DNA of 64,000 nucleotides from positions 7,844 to 71,843 of the forward strand of contig DATNDG010000073.1 in assembly GCA_035553515.1 (NCBI GenBank), in the 5' to 3' direction. The notes below the pieces were generated by a model, which was not told the DNA's origin, made no database searches, and worked only from the letters and a program-made list of their open reading frames with translations. Source of the DNA: DAHUYF01 sp035553515. GTDB lineage: Bacteria > Pseudomonadota > Alphaproteobacteria > ATCC43930 > CGMCC-115725. Below are positions 42,659-51,782 of the stretch, in pieces (positions within the stretch are counted from its first letter, which is position 1; each line of letters starts with the position of its first letter). A program made the position numbers and the translations under genes.

Positions 42659-43165
42659 GCCGCTGGGGCGTCCCATCGGGCTCCTCTGGTCATCTCCGCG
42701 CCAGCGTCTCGGCCACGAGGGCACGGCAAGCGCCCGGCCGGCGGCGCACCGCCAAGTCGGCAGCAGCATGGCGGGCGCGGCGCCGTTCACAAAGCCGCCT
42801 CATTGTCGCACCGCGCGGACAATCACACCACCCGGGAAACCAATTCGATAGCGGCAAAAAGTGGCATTTGGGAGCAATCGCGGCGAATCCACGGGTTTTT
42901 GCCCGCGGCACAGGCGGCGGGCGAGCCTTTCGGCGGCGCCCCACCGGCGATCGGCATGGGACCCGGCTCGGTGCTTGTGCATGCGCTCCGCATTGCGATC
43001 GTCAGCGGTCGCTCGTATGGCAATTCCTCAGCCTCTACACCACGACCGCCATATACCTCTATCTTGATCGCGCAGCCTTGGCTTTGCACCACTGGCGGAG
43101 CTGGGGCCGTGGGCGCACGCGCACGGCAACCGAGCGCTACCGGAGATCCAGAACGGGCCCGCACC
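42659..43165. other. Gene-poor stretch
   Basis: 507 bases without a recognisable gene. Open readings on either strand here are Arg/Pro/Ala-rich with no domain character. The promoters of the reverse-strand exported protein and the forward small membrane protein must lie here, but no clear hexamers, operators or hairpins were found. Confidence 0.4.
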
Positions 43166-43354
43166 ATGTCGAAGCACGATGACGACGAGAACGAGGGCGA
43201 TGACCGCAGAACGCGGAGCCTGGCCGGGCTCGCGGCGATCCTGCTCCTTGCAGTGATCGCGCTTTATCTGATCGACCGGTTGCGGGGCGTGTCGGAGCTG
43301 CAGGACTGCTTCATGTCGGGACGGACCAATTGCGCACCGATCGACACCCGCTGA
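43166..43354 (+). CDS. Small single-span membrane protein, conserved type
   Basis: 62 residues: an acidic N terminus (KHDDDENEGDDRR), one helix (LAGLAAILLLAVIALYLIDRL) and a periplasmic tail with two cysteines, ELQDCFMSGRTNCAPI. This C-x-n-C tail recurs in many short alphaproteobacterial proteins of unknown function. Not part of an obvious operon; the methyltransferase starts 115 bases later. Confidence 0.65.
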   Translation: MSKHDDDENEGDDRRTRSLAGLAAILLLAVIALYLIDRLRGVSELQDCFMSGRTNCAPIDTR

Positions 43355-43469
43355 CGGGGCTCGCCGCCCGCTGGCTGACGGCGGCAGGAGGGCGCGGCGG
43401 GCTTCAGCTTCGCGGCAGCAAGCCCGGCTGCAGCTTGCAGCCCTGCCGATACCGTCCTAAATCGCCGGC

Positions 43470-44264
43470 ATGCCTCAGGTTGAGCGCCGCTTTCTCACCA
43501 CCGTGTCGCACTATGTTGCGGGGCGGCTTCGTTATCCGCCGCCGCTCATTACCGCCGTCGCCGATGCGGTACGGCTCGAGCGCAGCGACCGGCTGCTCGA
43601 TCTCGGCTGCGGTCCCGGCTTTCTTGCGATCGCTTTCGCGCCCCATGTCGCTGAGGTAGTGGCGATGGATCCCGAACCCGCCATGCTCGCCGCGGCCGAA
43701 GCAGCGGCGCAGGGTGCGAAGGGACGCTTTAGCTTCGTGCTCGGCGGCTCGGAGCAGCTCGGGCCCGAGCTCGGGCGCTTCGCGCTCGTTACCATGGGGC
43801 GCTCCTTCCACTGGATGGACCGACCGCGGACGCTTGCCACGCTCGACCGCATGATCAAGCCCACGGGCGGCGTCGCGCTGTTCGTGGATCGCCAACCCGA
43901 CGCGCCGGAGAATGCCTGGCACAAGGCATGGCGCGCGACGCGCGAACGCTTCGCTTTGCAGGAAGCGGCGCCGCGCCCAGCGGACGCGAAGGATCACGCA
44001 TCGGTGCTGCGGCAGTCGGCCTTCAGCAACGTCCGCCGGCTCGCCGAACGCTATTGCCGACGGACGAGCGTGGACGAGCTGGTCGCACGCGCGCTCTCCA
44101 CCTCCACGACTTCGCCGGCGGTGCTCGGCCAAGACCAGGCGCGATTCGAGCAGGAGATCCGCGCGGCCGTGGCACCCTTTGCAGAAAACGGCGCCGTCAC
44201 CGAGCTCGTGGAGGCGGAGGCGCTGCTTGCCACCCGGCCGCCGACCGGTCAGCCGCCGAGATAG
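43470..44264 (+). CDS. Class I SAM-dependent methyltransferase
   Basis: A 264-residue methyltransferase (methyltransf_11 type). Motif I is LLDLGCGPGFLAIAF at about residue 43, followed by the acidic SAM-ribose residue in VVAMDPEP and motif II-like FALVTMGRSFHWMD. This resembles the group of methyltransferases that act on small molecules (ubiquinone-like or polyketide-like). Its 3' end overlaps the convergent ATPase gene by 16 bases. Substrate unknown. Confidence 0.9.
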   Translation: MPQVERRFLTTVSHYVAGRLRYPPPLITAVADAVRLERSDRLLDLGCGPGFLAIAFAPHVAEVVAMDPEPAMLAAAEAAAQGAKGRFSFVLGGSEQLGPELGRFALVTMGRSFHWMDRPRTLATLDRMIKPTGGVALFVDRQPDAPENAWHKAWRATRERFALQEAAPRPADAKDHASVLRQSAFSNVRRLAERYCRRTSVDELVARALSTSTTSPAVLGQDQARFEQEIRAAVAPFAENGAVTELVEAEALLATRPPTGQPPR

Positions 44265-44992
44265 GCCTTCACCACCGACGCATCGGCGGCGAGTTCCGCC
44301 GGCGTGCCCGACATGACGATCTGTCCGTCGCGCAGGATGTAGGCGCGGTTCGCCACCGAAAAGCCGGAACTCAGGCTCTGCTCGGCGAGCAGTACGCTCA
44401 TGCCCTGGCTCTGCAGCCTCGGCAGCATCCGGAAGATCGAGAGCACGACCTTGGGCGCGAGTCCGGCGGAGGGCTCGTCGAGCAGCAGCAGCCGCGGGTC
44501 GGTCATCAGCGCGCGGGCAATCGCCACCATCATCTGCTCGCCGCCGGAAAGCGTGCCTGCCGCCTGACGCAGCCGCGCGGCAATTTCCGGGAACAGCCCC
44601 AGCACGCGCTCGCGCAGCTCGGCGCGACGCGACGCAGAGCAGAGGCGACCGCCGAGCTGGAGATGCTCGGCCACCGACATGCGCGGGAAGAGCTCGCGTC
44701 CGCTCGGCACATGGCCGATGCCGGCGCGCGCGACCAGGTGCGCCGGACGGCCGCCGATCGACTCACCGAAGAGGCGGACGCTGCCGGAACGCGGCGCGAG
44801 AATGCCGGCGATGGTCCGCAGCAGCGTCGTCTTTCCCGCGCCATTCGCGCCCAGCAGCATCGTGATGCCACCGGCCTCTATCTCGAGCGACACGCCATGC
44901 AGGATGGTCAAGGGACCGATGCCGGTGACGACGTTCTCGACGCTCAGCGCCGGAGCGGATGCCGGCTGCGTCGCCGGCGCAGCGACGCTCAC
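44249..44992 (-). CDS. livF: Branched-chain-type ABC transporter ATPase (LivF-like)
   Basis: A 247-residue ATPase. Walker A is GANGAGKTT at about residue 52, the ABC signature LSGGEQMM and Walker B RLLLLDEPSAG, with the C-terminal LivF feature GTPAELAADASVVKAYLGG. It energises import by the permease subunits encoded just upstream, and its start overlaps their stop (ATGA), so it is the last gene of the operon. Confidence 0.93.
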   Translation of the reverse strand: MSVAAPATQPASAPALSVENVVTGIGPLTILHGVSLEIEAGGITMLLGANGAGKTTLLRTIAGILAPRSGSVRLFGESIGGRPAHLVARAGIGHVPSGRELFPRMSVAEHLQLGGRLCSASRRAELRERVLGLFPEIAARLRQAAGTLSGGEQMMVAIARALMTDPRLLLLDEPSAGLAPKVVLSIFRMLPRLQSQGMSVLLAEQSLSSGFSVANRAYILRDGQIVMSGTPAELAADASVVKAYLGG

Positions 44993-46770
44993 AGCATCTC
45001 TCCGAGATAGGACTGGATGACGACGGGATCGCGCAGCACCGCCTCCGGCGTGCCTTCGGCGATCTTCTTGCCCTGGTCGAGCACGATCATCCGGTCAGAA
45101 AGATCGGCGATGGCGGAAATCACGTGCTCGACGCCGGCGACGGCCGCGATGCCGAACTCCTTCATCCGCCGCAGCACTGCGCGGATTTCCTCGTGCTCCT
45201 CATGCGTCATGCCCGCCATGACCTCGTCGAGCAAGATGAGCGTCGGATCGAGGGCCAGCGCTCGCGCCAGCTCGAGACGGCGCTGGCGACCGGGTGTCAG
45301 GCTTTCGGCGGGCTCGAGCCAGAACGCGTCGAGCCCCACCGTCTCCAGCGCCCAGGCGGCTTGCTCGACCGCCCGATTGGCGCGCCGTCCGTTGCCGGCC
45401 GCGAGCAGCACATTCTCCCACACGGTCATGGAATCCATGAGGCGCGGGATCTGAAACGTGCGCGCGATGCCGCGGCGCGCGCGCTCATAGGCGGGGATCG
45501 GCGCGACCGGCGCACCCTCATAGAGCACCTCGCCATCGCTGGGCGGGACGAAGCCGGTGATCGCATTGAAGAGCGTCGTCTTACCGGCACCATTCGCCCC
45601 GATGATGCTGACCGTTTCGCCGCGCCGCACGCTGAGCGAGATCCCGTCGAGCGCCACCACGCCGCCGAAGCGGACGGTGAGGTTCTTCACCTCGAGCACG
45701 GCGGTCGCCGCTCCCGCAGCGCCTTGTGGCGCGGCTTTGGGCCGCTCGACGCGCGGAAACTGCGGTGGCGCGAGCACCGGGCGGCGGCGCAGCCAGCCGA
45801 AGCGATTGGCGATGCCGACGATGCCGCCCGGGAAGGTCAGCACCACGGCCATGACGAGCGCGCCATAAAGCGCAAGTTGGAGGTCCGGCACATATGCCCA
45901 GAGCTCCTCGCCCACCAGCATCAGTACGAGCCCCCCGAGCGCGGGGCCCCACAGCGTGCCTATGCCGCCGAACAACGTGAAAACCACCACCTGCAGGTCG
46001 ATCGTCGGATCGAAGACGCTCGGCGGATCGATGTAGCTGCGGTTCCAGGCGACGAGCCCGCCGACCGTTGCCGGCACCAGCGCGCTCAGTACAAAGCTCA
46101 CCACCTTGACCCGCACCGCCGGCACGCCAAGCGCCACCGACGCACCCTCGTCGTCGCGCACCCCCATCGCGGCGAGCCCCCATTGCGAGCGCGAGAAGTA
46201 GGCGTTAAGGCCGAAGCCGACCAGCGCCGCTACGGCCATGCAGAGATAGATCGGCAGCGGCGTCAGTTGCGCCGGAAGAGTGAGACCCACCGCGCCGCCG
46301 ATGAAGGGGATGTTCTGCGCCAGCACGCCGAGGATGCGCGCGAGACCCAGCATCCCGAGCGCAAACATGATGCCGCGCAGGCGTAGCATCACCGTGCCCA
46401 AGGCCAGCGCGCAGACGCCGCTGACGATGGCCGCGACAAGGATGGCGAGGTACCACGGCACGCCGGTGTGCAGGACGAGCACAGCAGTGGTGTAGGCACC
46501 GATACCGAAGAACGCGACTTGGCCGAAGGAGAGATAGCCGGTGAAGCCGCTGATCAGATTCCAGGAATAGGCGAGCGCGATCGAACTGAGAATGTCGGTC
46601 GCGAGCTGCAGCAGATAGGCCGAGGAGAAGACCGGCACCGTCGCCAGAACGAGGATTGCGAGCGCCAGTAAGCCCTGCGTCACCCCGCGCCGAAAGCGTG
46701 CTCCCTTGTCCTGCGCCACCGGGGCGGCGGGTTGGAACACGGCGTCGACCGGCCGTTCCTCGAGGCTCAT
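44989..46770 (-). CDS. LivM-LivG fusion: ABC permease and ATPase in one chain
   Basis: A 593-residue protein. Residues 1 to about 335 are a LivM permease with about nine helices and the SFGQVAFFGIGAYTTAVL signature near residue 72; residues 360-593 are a LivG ATPase with Walker A GANGAGKTT, signature LTPGRQRRLELARAL and Walker B LILLDEVMAGM. The two domains are joined by a Pro/Ala linker after the last helix. The ABC signature is TPGRQ rather than SGGEQ, as in LivG proteins. The gene overlaps LivH upstream and LivF downstream (ATGA at both ends), so expression is coupled. ATG at 46770 follows GGAGCG. Confidence 0.93.
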   Translation of the reverse strand: MSLEERPVDAVFQPAAPVAQDKGARFRRGVTQGLLALAILVLATVPVFSSAYLLQLATDILSSIALAYSWNLISGFTGYLSFGQVAFFGIGAYTTAVLVLHTGVPWYLAILVAAIVSGVCALALGTVMLRLRGIMFALGMLGLARILGVLAQNIPFIGGAVGLTLPAQLTPLPIYLCMAVAALVGFGLNAYFSRSQWGLAAMGVRDDEGASVALGVPAVRVKVVSFVLSALVPATVGGLVAWNRSYIDPPSVFDPTIDLQVVVFTLFGGIGTLWGPALGGLVLMLVGEELWAYVPDLQLALYGALVMAVVLTFPGGIVGIANRFGWLRRRPVLAPPQFPRVERPKAAPQGAAGAATAVLEVKNLTVRFGGVVALDGISLSVRRGETVSIIGANGAGKTTLFNAITGFVPPSDGEVLYEGAPVAPIPAYERARRGIARTFQIPRLMDSMTVWENVLLAAGNGRRANRAVEQAAWALETVGLDAFWLEPAESLTPGRQRRLELARALALDPTLILLDEVMAGMTHEEHEEIRAVLRRMKEFGIAAVAGVEHVISAIADLSDRMIVLDQGKKIAEGTPEAVLRDPVVIQSYLGEML

Positions 46771-47651
46771 CGCCGGTCGCTCCAAAGCGGCCGCCCGGAC
46801 TTCCCTAGCCCTTGCGGCCGCACGATCATGAAGAAGATGAGCAGCAGATAGGGCACGACATATTCCGCGTCGCCGCCGAAATAGTATCCGACCACCGACT
46901 GAACGATGCCGAGCATCAGCGCGGCCAGCGCCGCGCCCTGATAGTCGCCGAGGCCGCCCAGCGCGACGATGACGAAGGCAAGAATGGTCAGCGTGTCAGC
47001 AGTCGGCGCCGCCAGCGGGATCACCAGGATCAGCAGCACGCCCGAGGTCGCGGCGAGCGCGCAGCCGATCGCGAAGGCGAAGGCGCGCATGCGGCGGACA
47101 TCGATGCCGACGCTGAGCGCGCCGATCTGGTTCTGCGACGTGGCGAGCAGCGCCTTGCCGGATTCCGTGCGCCTCAGCCAGATCTGCAGCGCGCCCGAAA
47201 TCGCTGCACCCAGCAGGCCCGATGCCACCAGCGCCTCGTTCACCGCGAGGCCGCCAATGCTCCAGGTGGTCTGCAGATCGGGAAGCGAGACGTATTGCGA
47301 GCCGAAGAGGTTGAGACCACCCTCCACCAGCACGTATGAAAGCCCGAACGTCACCATCAGACTCAGCAGCTCGAAGCGCTTGCCGGTATCGGAGAGCGGC
47401 TCGAGCAGCCAGCGCTGCAGAAGAAGCCCGATTGCCATCATGACCGCGAAGACCAGCGGCAGCAGAAGCAAAGGGTTCTGGTGAGTTGTCGTCGCGAACC
47501 AGAAGGTAAAGAGGCCAGCAAGGGTGATGATGGCGCCGTGCGCAAGATTGACGACGCCCATCACGCCGAAGACGAGGTTGAGCCCCTGGGCGAGAAGCAG
47601 ATACATCCCGCCCAGGAGCACCCCGTTGATCAGCAACTGCAGAAAGATCAC
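46767..47651 (-). CDS. livH: Branched-chain-type ABC transporter permease (LivH-like)
   Basis: A 294-residue permease with about eight helices. The family motifs GLNLVFGVMGVVNLAHGAI and ALGGLGDYQGAALAALMLG (the EAA-like loop) are present. It follows the binding-protein gene by 24 bases on the same strand and overlaps the LivM-LivG gene, so it is the second gene of the operon. Confidence 0.94.
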   Translation of the reverse strand: MIFLQLLINGVLLGGMYLLLAQGLNLVFGVMGVVNLAHGAIITLAGLFTFWFATTTHQNPLLLLPLVFAVMMAIGLLLQRWLLEPLSDTGKRFELLSLMVTFGLSYVLVEGGLNLFGSQYVSLPDLQTTWSIGGLAVNEALVASGLLGAAISGALQIWLRRTESGKALLATSQNQIGALSVGIDVRRMRAFAFAIGCALAATSGVLLILVIPLAAPTADTLTILAFVIVALGGLGDYQGAALAALMLGIVQSVVGYYFGGDAEYVVPYLLLIFFMIVRPQGLGKSGRPLWSDRR

Positions 47652-47675
47652 GAAGCGGAACCCCCTTGGACCGCC

Positions 47676-48863
47676 TCAGTGTGCGGTATACGGAATCTGC
47701 GGCTTCGCCTCCGCCAGATCCGCCGGCCAGATGAGCTTCCGGCCGTTATCCTGGATCTGGAACATGTATTGCTTGAACTGGGTGCCGATGCCGTTCGGGC
47801 CTGCCTTGAAGGTGCCCTGGACGGTTGCGACCGAGTTCTTCATCAGCCAGTCGCGAAGCTTGGTCTGATCGAGCGATTTCGTCGCCTCGACCGCCGCGCC
47901 AAGCGTCTCGATGGCAGAATATGTCGCGGCCGAATGATAGTCCGGATCTTCGTGGTACTTCGCCTTGTAGGCGGCGATGAACTCGGCATTGCCCTTCGTC
48001 TTCAGGCTCGGCCACCAAGTCGTGTTCGAAATGACGCGGTTCGCCAGTGGGCCGATCGCGCTGTTGAACTGCGCCTCGGCCGGGCCGATCGTCTCGGCGA
48101 GGAACTTCGGCGCGAAGCCCACGCGCTGCAGGGCCTGCGTGAGGCCGACCGCGTCGGGGTAATAGCTGCAGGCGACTACCACATCGGGATTGCTGTTCTT
48201 GATCGCGAGCGCGATGGACGAGAAATCGGGCTGCGGCAGGGCATAGGTCGTGTTGTAGACCACCGGCATGCCGAGTTTGTCCGCCTGCTCCTGACGCGCC
48301 TTGCCGCAAGCGAGCGAATAGGCCGACTGCAGGGCCAGTACCGCGACATTCTTGGCGCCGTGGCTCTTCGCCAGCGGCAACATGCCCTCGAGATAACCCG
48401 TCGAGGTGGCGATGCCCTGGATGTTCCAGAGGTTACCCTGGACAAAGATGTCGGGCAGCGAGGCGCCTGGGTCGATCATCACGTGCTGGTACTTGTTGGC
48501 GAGGGGCGCCACCGCCTGAGTGATGCCGCTCGAATAAGGCCCGATCACGAGATCGACCTTGTCTTCCGTGATAAGACGGGTGTAAAGCCGCACCGCCGTG
48601 CCGGGCTCGCTCTTGTCGTCGTAGTATTTGAGTTCGAGCTTGCGCCCGAGCCAGCCGCCATGCGCATTCGCCTCGGCGACGCCGAGCTCGAGCCCGCGCA
48701 GGTGATAGCCGGCATCGACCGCGAGAGCGCCGGTCTCCGACACGGAAGCGCCGATGACGATGGGACCTGCCGCGTTCGCTGCCGGAGCGGCGAAAATCGC
48801 GGTGGCCGCAAGGAGCGCCGCGACAATAGAAGACCGCTGCGCCAGTGATGTGCTTACTTTCAT
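47676..48863 (-). CDS. ABC transporter substrate-binding protein of the Liv operon
   Basis: A 395-residue periplasmic binding protein. Signal peptide SSIVAALLAATAIFAAPAANA; the mature protein begins GPIVIGASVSETGALAVDAG. Ligand-site residues lie in GPYSSGITQAVAPLANKYQH and YYPDAVGLTQALQRVGFAPKF. The family binds amino acids, amides, urea or aromatic acids. The start was set at 48863 because AGGGAGGAA lies eight bases before it; a second ATG two codons upstream is closer to that site. It is the first gene of the importer operon. Confidence 0.93.
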   Translation of the reverse strand: MKVSTSLAQRSSIVAALLAATAIFAAPAANAAGPIVIGASVSETGALAVDAGYHLRGLELGVAEANAHGGWLGRKLELKYYDDKSEPGTAVRLYTRLITEDKVDLVIGPYSSGITQAVAPLANKYQHVMIDPGASLPDIFVQGNLWNIQGIATSTGYLEGMLPLAKSHGAKNVAVLALQSAYSLACGKARQEQADKLGMPVVYNTTYALPQPDFSSIALAIKNSNPDVVVACSYYPDAVGLTQALQRVGFAPKFLAETIGPAEAQFNSAIGPLANRVISNTTWWPSLKTKGNAEFIAAYKAKYHEDPDYHSAATYSAIETLGAAVEATKSLDQTKLRDWLMKNSVATVQGTFKAGPNGIGTQFKQYMFQIQDNGRKLIWPADLAEAKPQIPYTAH

Positions 48864-49205
48864 CCTCATTTCCTCCCTGGTGAGCCCGTCGATCCTGGTT
48901 TCAGCGGACCGCTTCGGCTCTTCTCGAATGGCGTTGACTACACCGCCATCCGCGAACGAGCAAGTCAAACCGGCCCGCCTGCTGTCCGAAGAGCCAATTC
49001 CGGCCGCAAGTCCGGCCAGCTGCTTGGCCCGATGGTGTTTGTTGTTGTCGGCGATTAGACGTGCCCCCGCCCACGCGTTCACGTGAATATTTTGTAATTT
49101 AGCGGGAAGGACGAACCGCGCAACCGGTCCGAAGACCACGTTAAAATCCACCGTTCCGGTGCTCCGGCCGGCTCATCTGTGAGGTCTGCAAAGCTTGAAA
49201 GGGGA
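48864..49205. other. Promoter region of the Liv operon up to the attachment site
   Basis: No gene. It must contain the operon promoter on the reverse strand. An AT-rich patch (GAATATTTTGTAATTTAG, about 49084-49101) stands out from the GC-rich background. No convincing hexamer pair could be fixed by eye. The tRNA remnant follows immediately. Confidence 0.4.
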
Positions 49206-49253
49206 TGGAGCGGGTGAAGGGAATCGAACCCTCGTCGTAAGCTTGGGAAAGCT
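49206..49253 (-). other. tRNA-Gly(CCC) 3' half, candidate att site of an integrative element
   Basis: Read on the reverse strand it gives the anticodon loop TTCCCAA, then ACGAGGGTTCGATTCCCTTC (a normal T arm) and CACCCGCTCCA (acceptor strand, discriminator and encoded CCA). No matching 5' acceptor GCGGGTG or D arm lies on the 5' side; unrelated DNA starts there and the integrase gene follows. This is what an attachment site leaves at the element's far end; the complete tRNA gene would be at the other end, to the right, outside the window. Confidence 0.8.
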
Positions 49254-49397
49254 ATAAAGCGGACGCCCACGGATGTCCGGAAACGCCAAAGAACGCTTGA
49301 GTCTCAGGCACTTCTCGCGCTACCATTCCTTGGCGTTCGAGAACGTTCCGCGACAGTTTTTCCGTATTTTTTCCGTACGGGTTCGACGGTTGCTCCC

Positions 49398-50678
49398 ATG
49401 GCCAGAGCCGTTCGTGATTCCAGGATTGACAGCCGGTCGGCGCGCCAGCGCCTCAAGCCGCAGCCAGAGCCCTATTGGCGCAAGATCGCGCGCGGTCGCT
49501 ACATCGGGTACCGCCGAGCGCGCGAGGGCGGCAGCTGGGTCGCGCGCTATCGAGACGACGCCGGGCGCCAGCATTACCGCAACTTCGGCTCCGCTGACGA
49601 TGCGCTAGATGCGAATGGCGGCTCGGCGCTCAGCTTCGATCAGGCTCAGGAGCGCGCCCGTGAGTGGTTCTTGCAACTCGATCGCGAGGGCGCTGACGAG
49701 GCAAGCGGCGGCCGCTACACCGTCGCCGACTGCATGGCGGACTACTTAGGATGGGTGCAGGAGCATCGGAAGTCGCATAGACATCTGAAGACGTACACTG
49801 AGGCTTACATTCTGCCGCGGCTGGGCGCGATTGACACGTCGAAGCTAACCACACCCATGATCAGAAGGTGGCACCAGCAGCTCGCCGCCGAGCCGCCGCG
49901 CGCTCGGACCGGCAGAGGCAAGAGCCAGCAGTATCGCATCGAGGATCCGGATCCCGCCGAGGCAGAGAGAAAACGGCGCCTGCGCGCCAATCGCCACCTG
50001 GTCACGCTTCGGGCGGCGCTGAGCAAGGCGTGGCTTGACGGGCGGATCGCGCGCAATGATGCCTGGACCCGCGTGCGGCCCTTCCCCGGGGTGGAGCGGC
50101 CGCGCTCGCGCTTCCTCAACCACAATGAGGCACGGCGGCTTCTGAACGCGTGCAGGGCGGATCTGCGGCAGCTGGTCCAGCTCGCCCTGCTAACCGGCGC
50201 CCGCTATGGCGAGCTCTGCGCGCTAAGCGTTCGAGACTTCCAGACGGAGAGCGGCACGCTCTTTGTTCGCGACAGCAAGAGCGGTAAGCCGCGCCACATC
50301 GTCCTCAATGCTGAGGGCGTCGCATGCTGCCGCCAGCTGAGCGCCGGGCGCCCGATCAACGCGCCGCTGCTCGCTAGGTCCGACGGCTCCCGCTGGAGCC
50401 GCGATCATCAGTTCCGCCCTTTCAAGGCGGCGATCAAGGTCGCCCGGCTCGATGCCACGTTCACGTTCCATGAGCTGCGGCATACCTGGGCGAGCCTCAC
50501 GATCATGGCGGGCGCGCCTCTTATGGTCGTGGCGCAAAATCTTGGGCACCGAGACACGAGGATGGTCGAGCGGCACTATGGCCACCTCGCGGACAGCTAC
50601 GTAAGCGAGATGATCCGCAAGACCGCACCCAGCTTCGGCGAGCCGCTCGAAAGCAATGTCGTGCCGCTAGTCGGCTAG
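49398..50678 (+). CDS. int: Tyrosine-type site-specific integrase
   Basis: A 426-residue phage-type integrase. The arm/SAM-like N-terminal region includes TVADCMADYLGWVQEHRKSH, and the catalytic domain starts near residue 245. Catalytic residues are visible: Arg in LLTGARYGEL, Lys in SKSGKPRHI, His and Arg in FHELRHTW, His in QNLGHRDT and the nucleophile Tyr in VERHYGHL. ATG at 49398 is 145 bases from the tRNA-Gly half-gene, the expected position for an enzyme that integrates there. It starts the element's forward operon. Confidence 0.96.
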   Translation: MARAVRDSRIDSRSARQRLKPQPEPYWRKIARGRYIGYRRAREGGSWVARYRDDAGRQHYRNFGSADDALDANGGSALSFDQAQERAREWFLQLDREGADEASGGRYTVADCMADYLGWVQEHRKSHRHLKTYTEAYILPRLGAIDTSKLTTPMIRRWHQQLAAEPPRARTGRGKSQQYRIEDPDPAEAERKRRLRANRHLVTLRAALSKAWLDGRIARNDAWTRVRPFPGVERPRSRFLNHNEARRLLNACRADLRQLVQLALLTGARYGELCALSVRDFQTESGTLFVRDSKSGKPRHIVLNAEGVACCRQLSAGRPINAPLLARSDGSRWSRDHQFRPFKAAIKVARLDATFTFHELRHTWASLTIMAGAPLMVVAQNLGHRDTRMVERHYGHLADSYVSEMIRKTAPSFGEPLESNVVPLVG

Positions 50679-50701
50679 CTCCAATGTGAGAGGCGCACCT
50701 C

Positions 50702-51508
50702 GTGCCAGCAGGAAAGGCCCCGATCCGAGGAGCGATTGGGTTTCAGAAAAGGGTGCCCGAGACGGTGAGCGCGAGGTCGCTCCTCGACTACAAGAGCAGA
50801 AATCATCGCTGCTTGAGCGAGGAGGAGCTGGAGGAGCACAGCTGCAAGATCCGAGAGGCACTCGGTAGCTACCTTGGATTTAGCGAGTCGACCCCCCTGC
50901 TGACGGGAACCCAGCGGAGACGCGCGATACGGGAGGTGCGCAGTGTGGCACAAAGCCTACTGCGCGCCATCCGCTCGGATGATCGGGTTAGCGGATGGCG
51001 TGAGCGACTGCTGACCAGCCTCAGATCAAAAGATGTCAACACTCGAAAGCTGATAAACGACTGGCTGGTGCGCCGCTGGGAGTTCCGCCGTAACAGGGGC
51101 TATGATCGAAGCCTGCAGGGTCTTGAGCGGCAACTCGTCAAATCGGCTTGGCCCAATGTCAGCCCGGGGGATCGGCGACGACTAGAGGCGTGGCTTGGCG
51201 TGCTCGCGCAGATTCCTGATCCTGAGCTGCCCAAAGGAACGGGCCGCGCTCCCCTGCTTGAGGAGCTACTTCGAGAGCTGGCGCCAATATGGGAGGCGAT
51301 CACGGGGCTCAGCGCTCTCTCCCGCCAGACTTGGCTTGTAGATAGCAAGCAGGATACGAAGGAGCATAGGCGATTACGGCTTCATGGCTGGCTTAGCAAT
51401 ATGCTACGGCTCGCAGGAAGCGACGTGGAGGTTTCCGAGGGCGCGGTCCTGGACGCCCTCCGCAAGCTGAGGGGAAAAAATCCGGTACCCCTGACGGCCG
51501 CCAAGTAG
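50702..51508 (+). CDS. Hypothetical protein of the integrative element, 268 aa
   Basis: Starts with GTG 23 bases after the integrase stop, preceded by GAGAGG. It is strongly charged and helical, with many Arg/Glu (RERLLTSLRSKDVNTRKLIN; RRWEFRRNRGYDRSLQGLER) and no signal peptide, membrane helix or motif that I recognise. The position directly after an integrase suggests a role in excision, transfer or control of the element, but this is only positional. Confidence 0.6.
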   Translation: MPAGKAPIRGAIGFQKRVPETVSARSLLDYKSRNHRCLSEEELEEHSCKIREALGSYLGFSESTPLLTGTQRRRAIREVRSVAQSLLRAIRSDDRVSGWRERLLTSLRSKDVNTRKLINDWLVRRWEFRRNRGYDRSLQGLERQLVKSAWPNVSPGDRRRLEAWLGVLAQIPDPELPKGTGRAPLLEELLRELAPIWEAITGLSALSRQTWLVDSKQDTKEHRRLRLHGWLSNMLRLAGSDVEVSEGAVLDALRKLRGKNPVPLTAAK

Positions 51509-51568
51509 GGGCGCCACTCTTGCTCCGTTCTCGCCGGAGGCCCGGCGAACACGCACGGAGCATTAAGA

Positions 51569-51781
51569 ATGAGCACATTAGATCGTAGGCGGGGAGAGTC
51601 TCCGAAGGCAGCTCTCTCTATTGCCGAATTCTGCGCGAGCTGCTCGATCGGCCGCACCACCTGCTACGCAGAGATCAAGGCCGGTCGCCTGCGGACGGTC
51701 AAGGTCGGCCGTAGGACCCTTGTGCCGGCTACCGAGATCTATTCCTGGCTCGGCCGCCTCTCGACGCAGGAGGGCAGGTAA
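51569..51781 (+). CDS. AlpA/excisionase-like helix-turn-helix protein
   Basis: 70 residues with an HTH_17/MerR-like fold: ALSIAEFCASCSIGRTTCYAEIKAGRL followed by the wing VKVGRRTLVPATEIYSWLGRL. Proteins of this type act as excisionases or as activators of integrase genes in integrative elements. The next gene begins one base after its stop, so it is in the same transcription unit. Confidence 0.85.
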   Translation: MSTLDRRRGESPKAALSIAEFCASCSIGRTTCYAEIKAGRLRTVKVGRRTLVPATEIYSWLGRLSTQEGR

Positions 51782-51782
51782 G

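Noticed and set aside
42823..43167. Reverse-strand reading of 114 residues in the 42.7-43.2 kb gap
   Set aside because: Low-complexity composition and no start signal; treated as non-coding.
49206..49280. A complete tRNA-Gly gene
   Set aside because: The 5' acceptor strand and D arm that should pair with CACCCGC are absent; only the 3' half remains.
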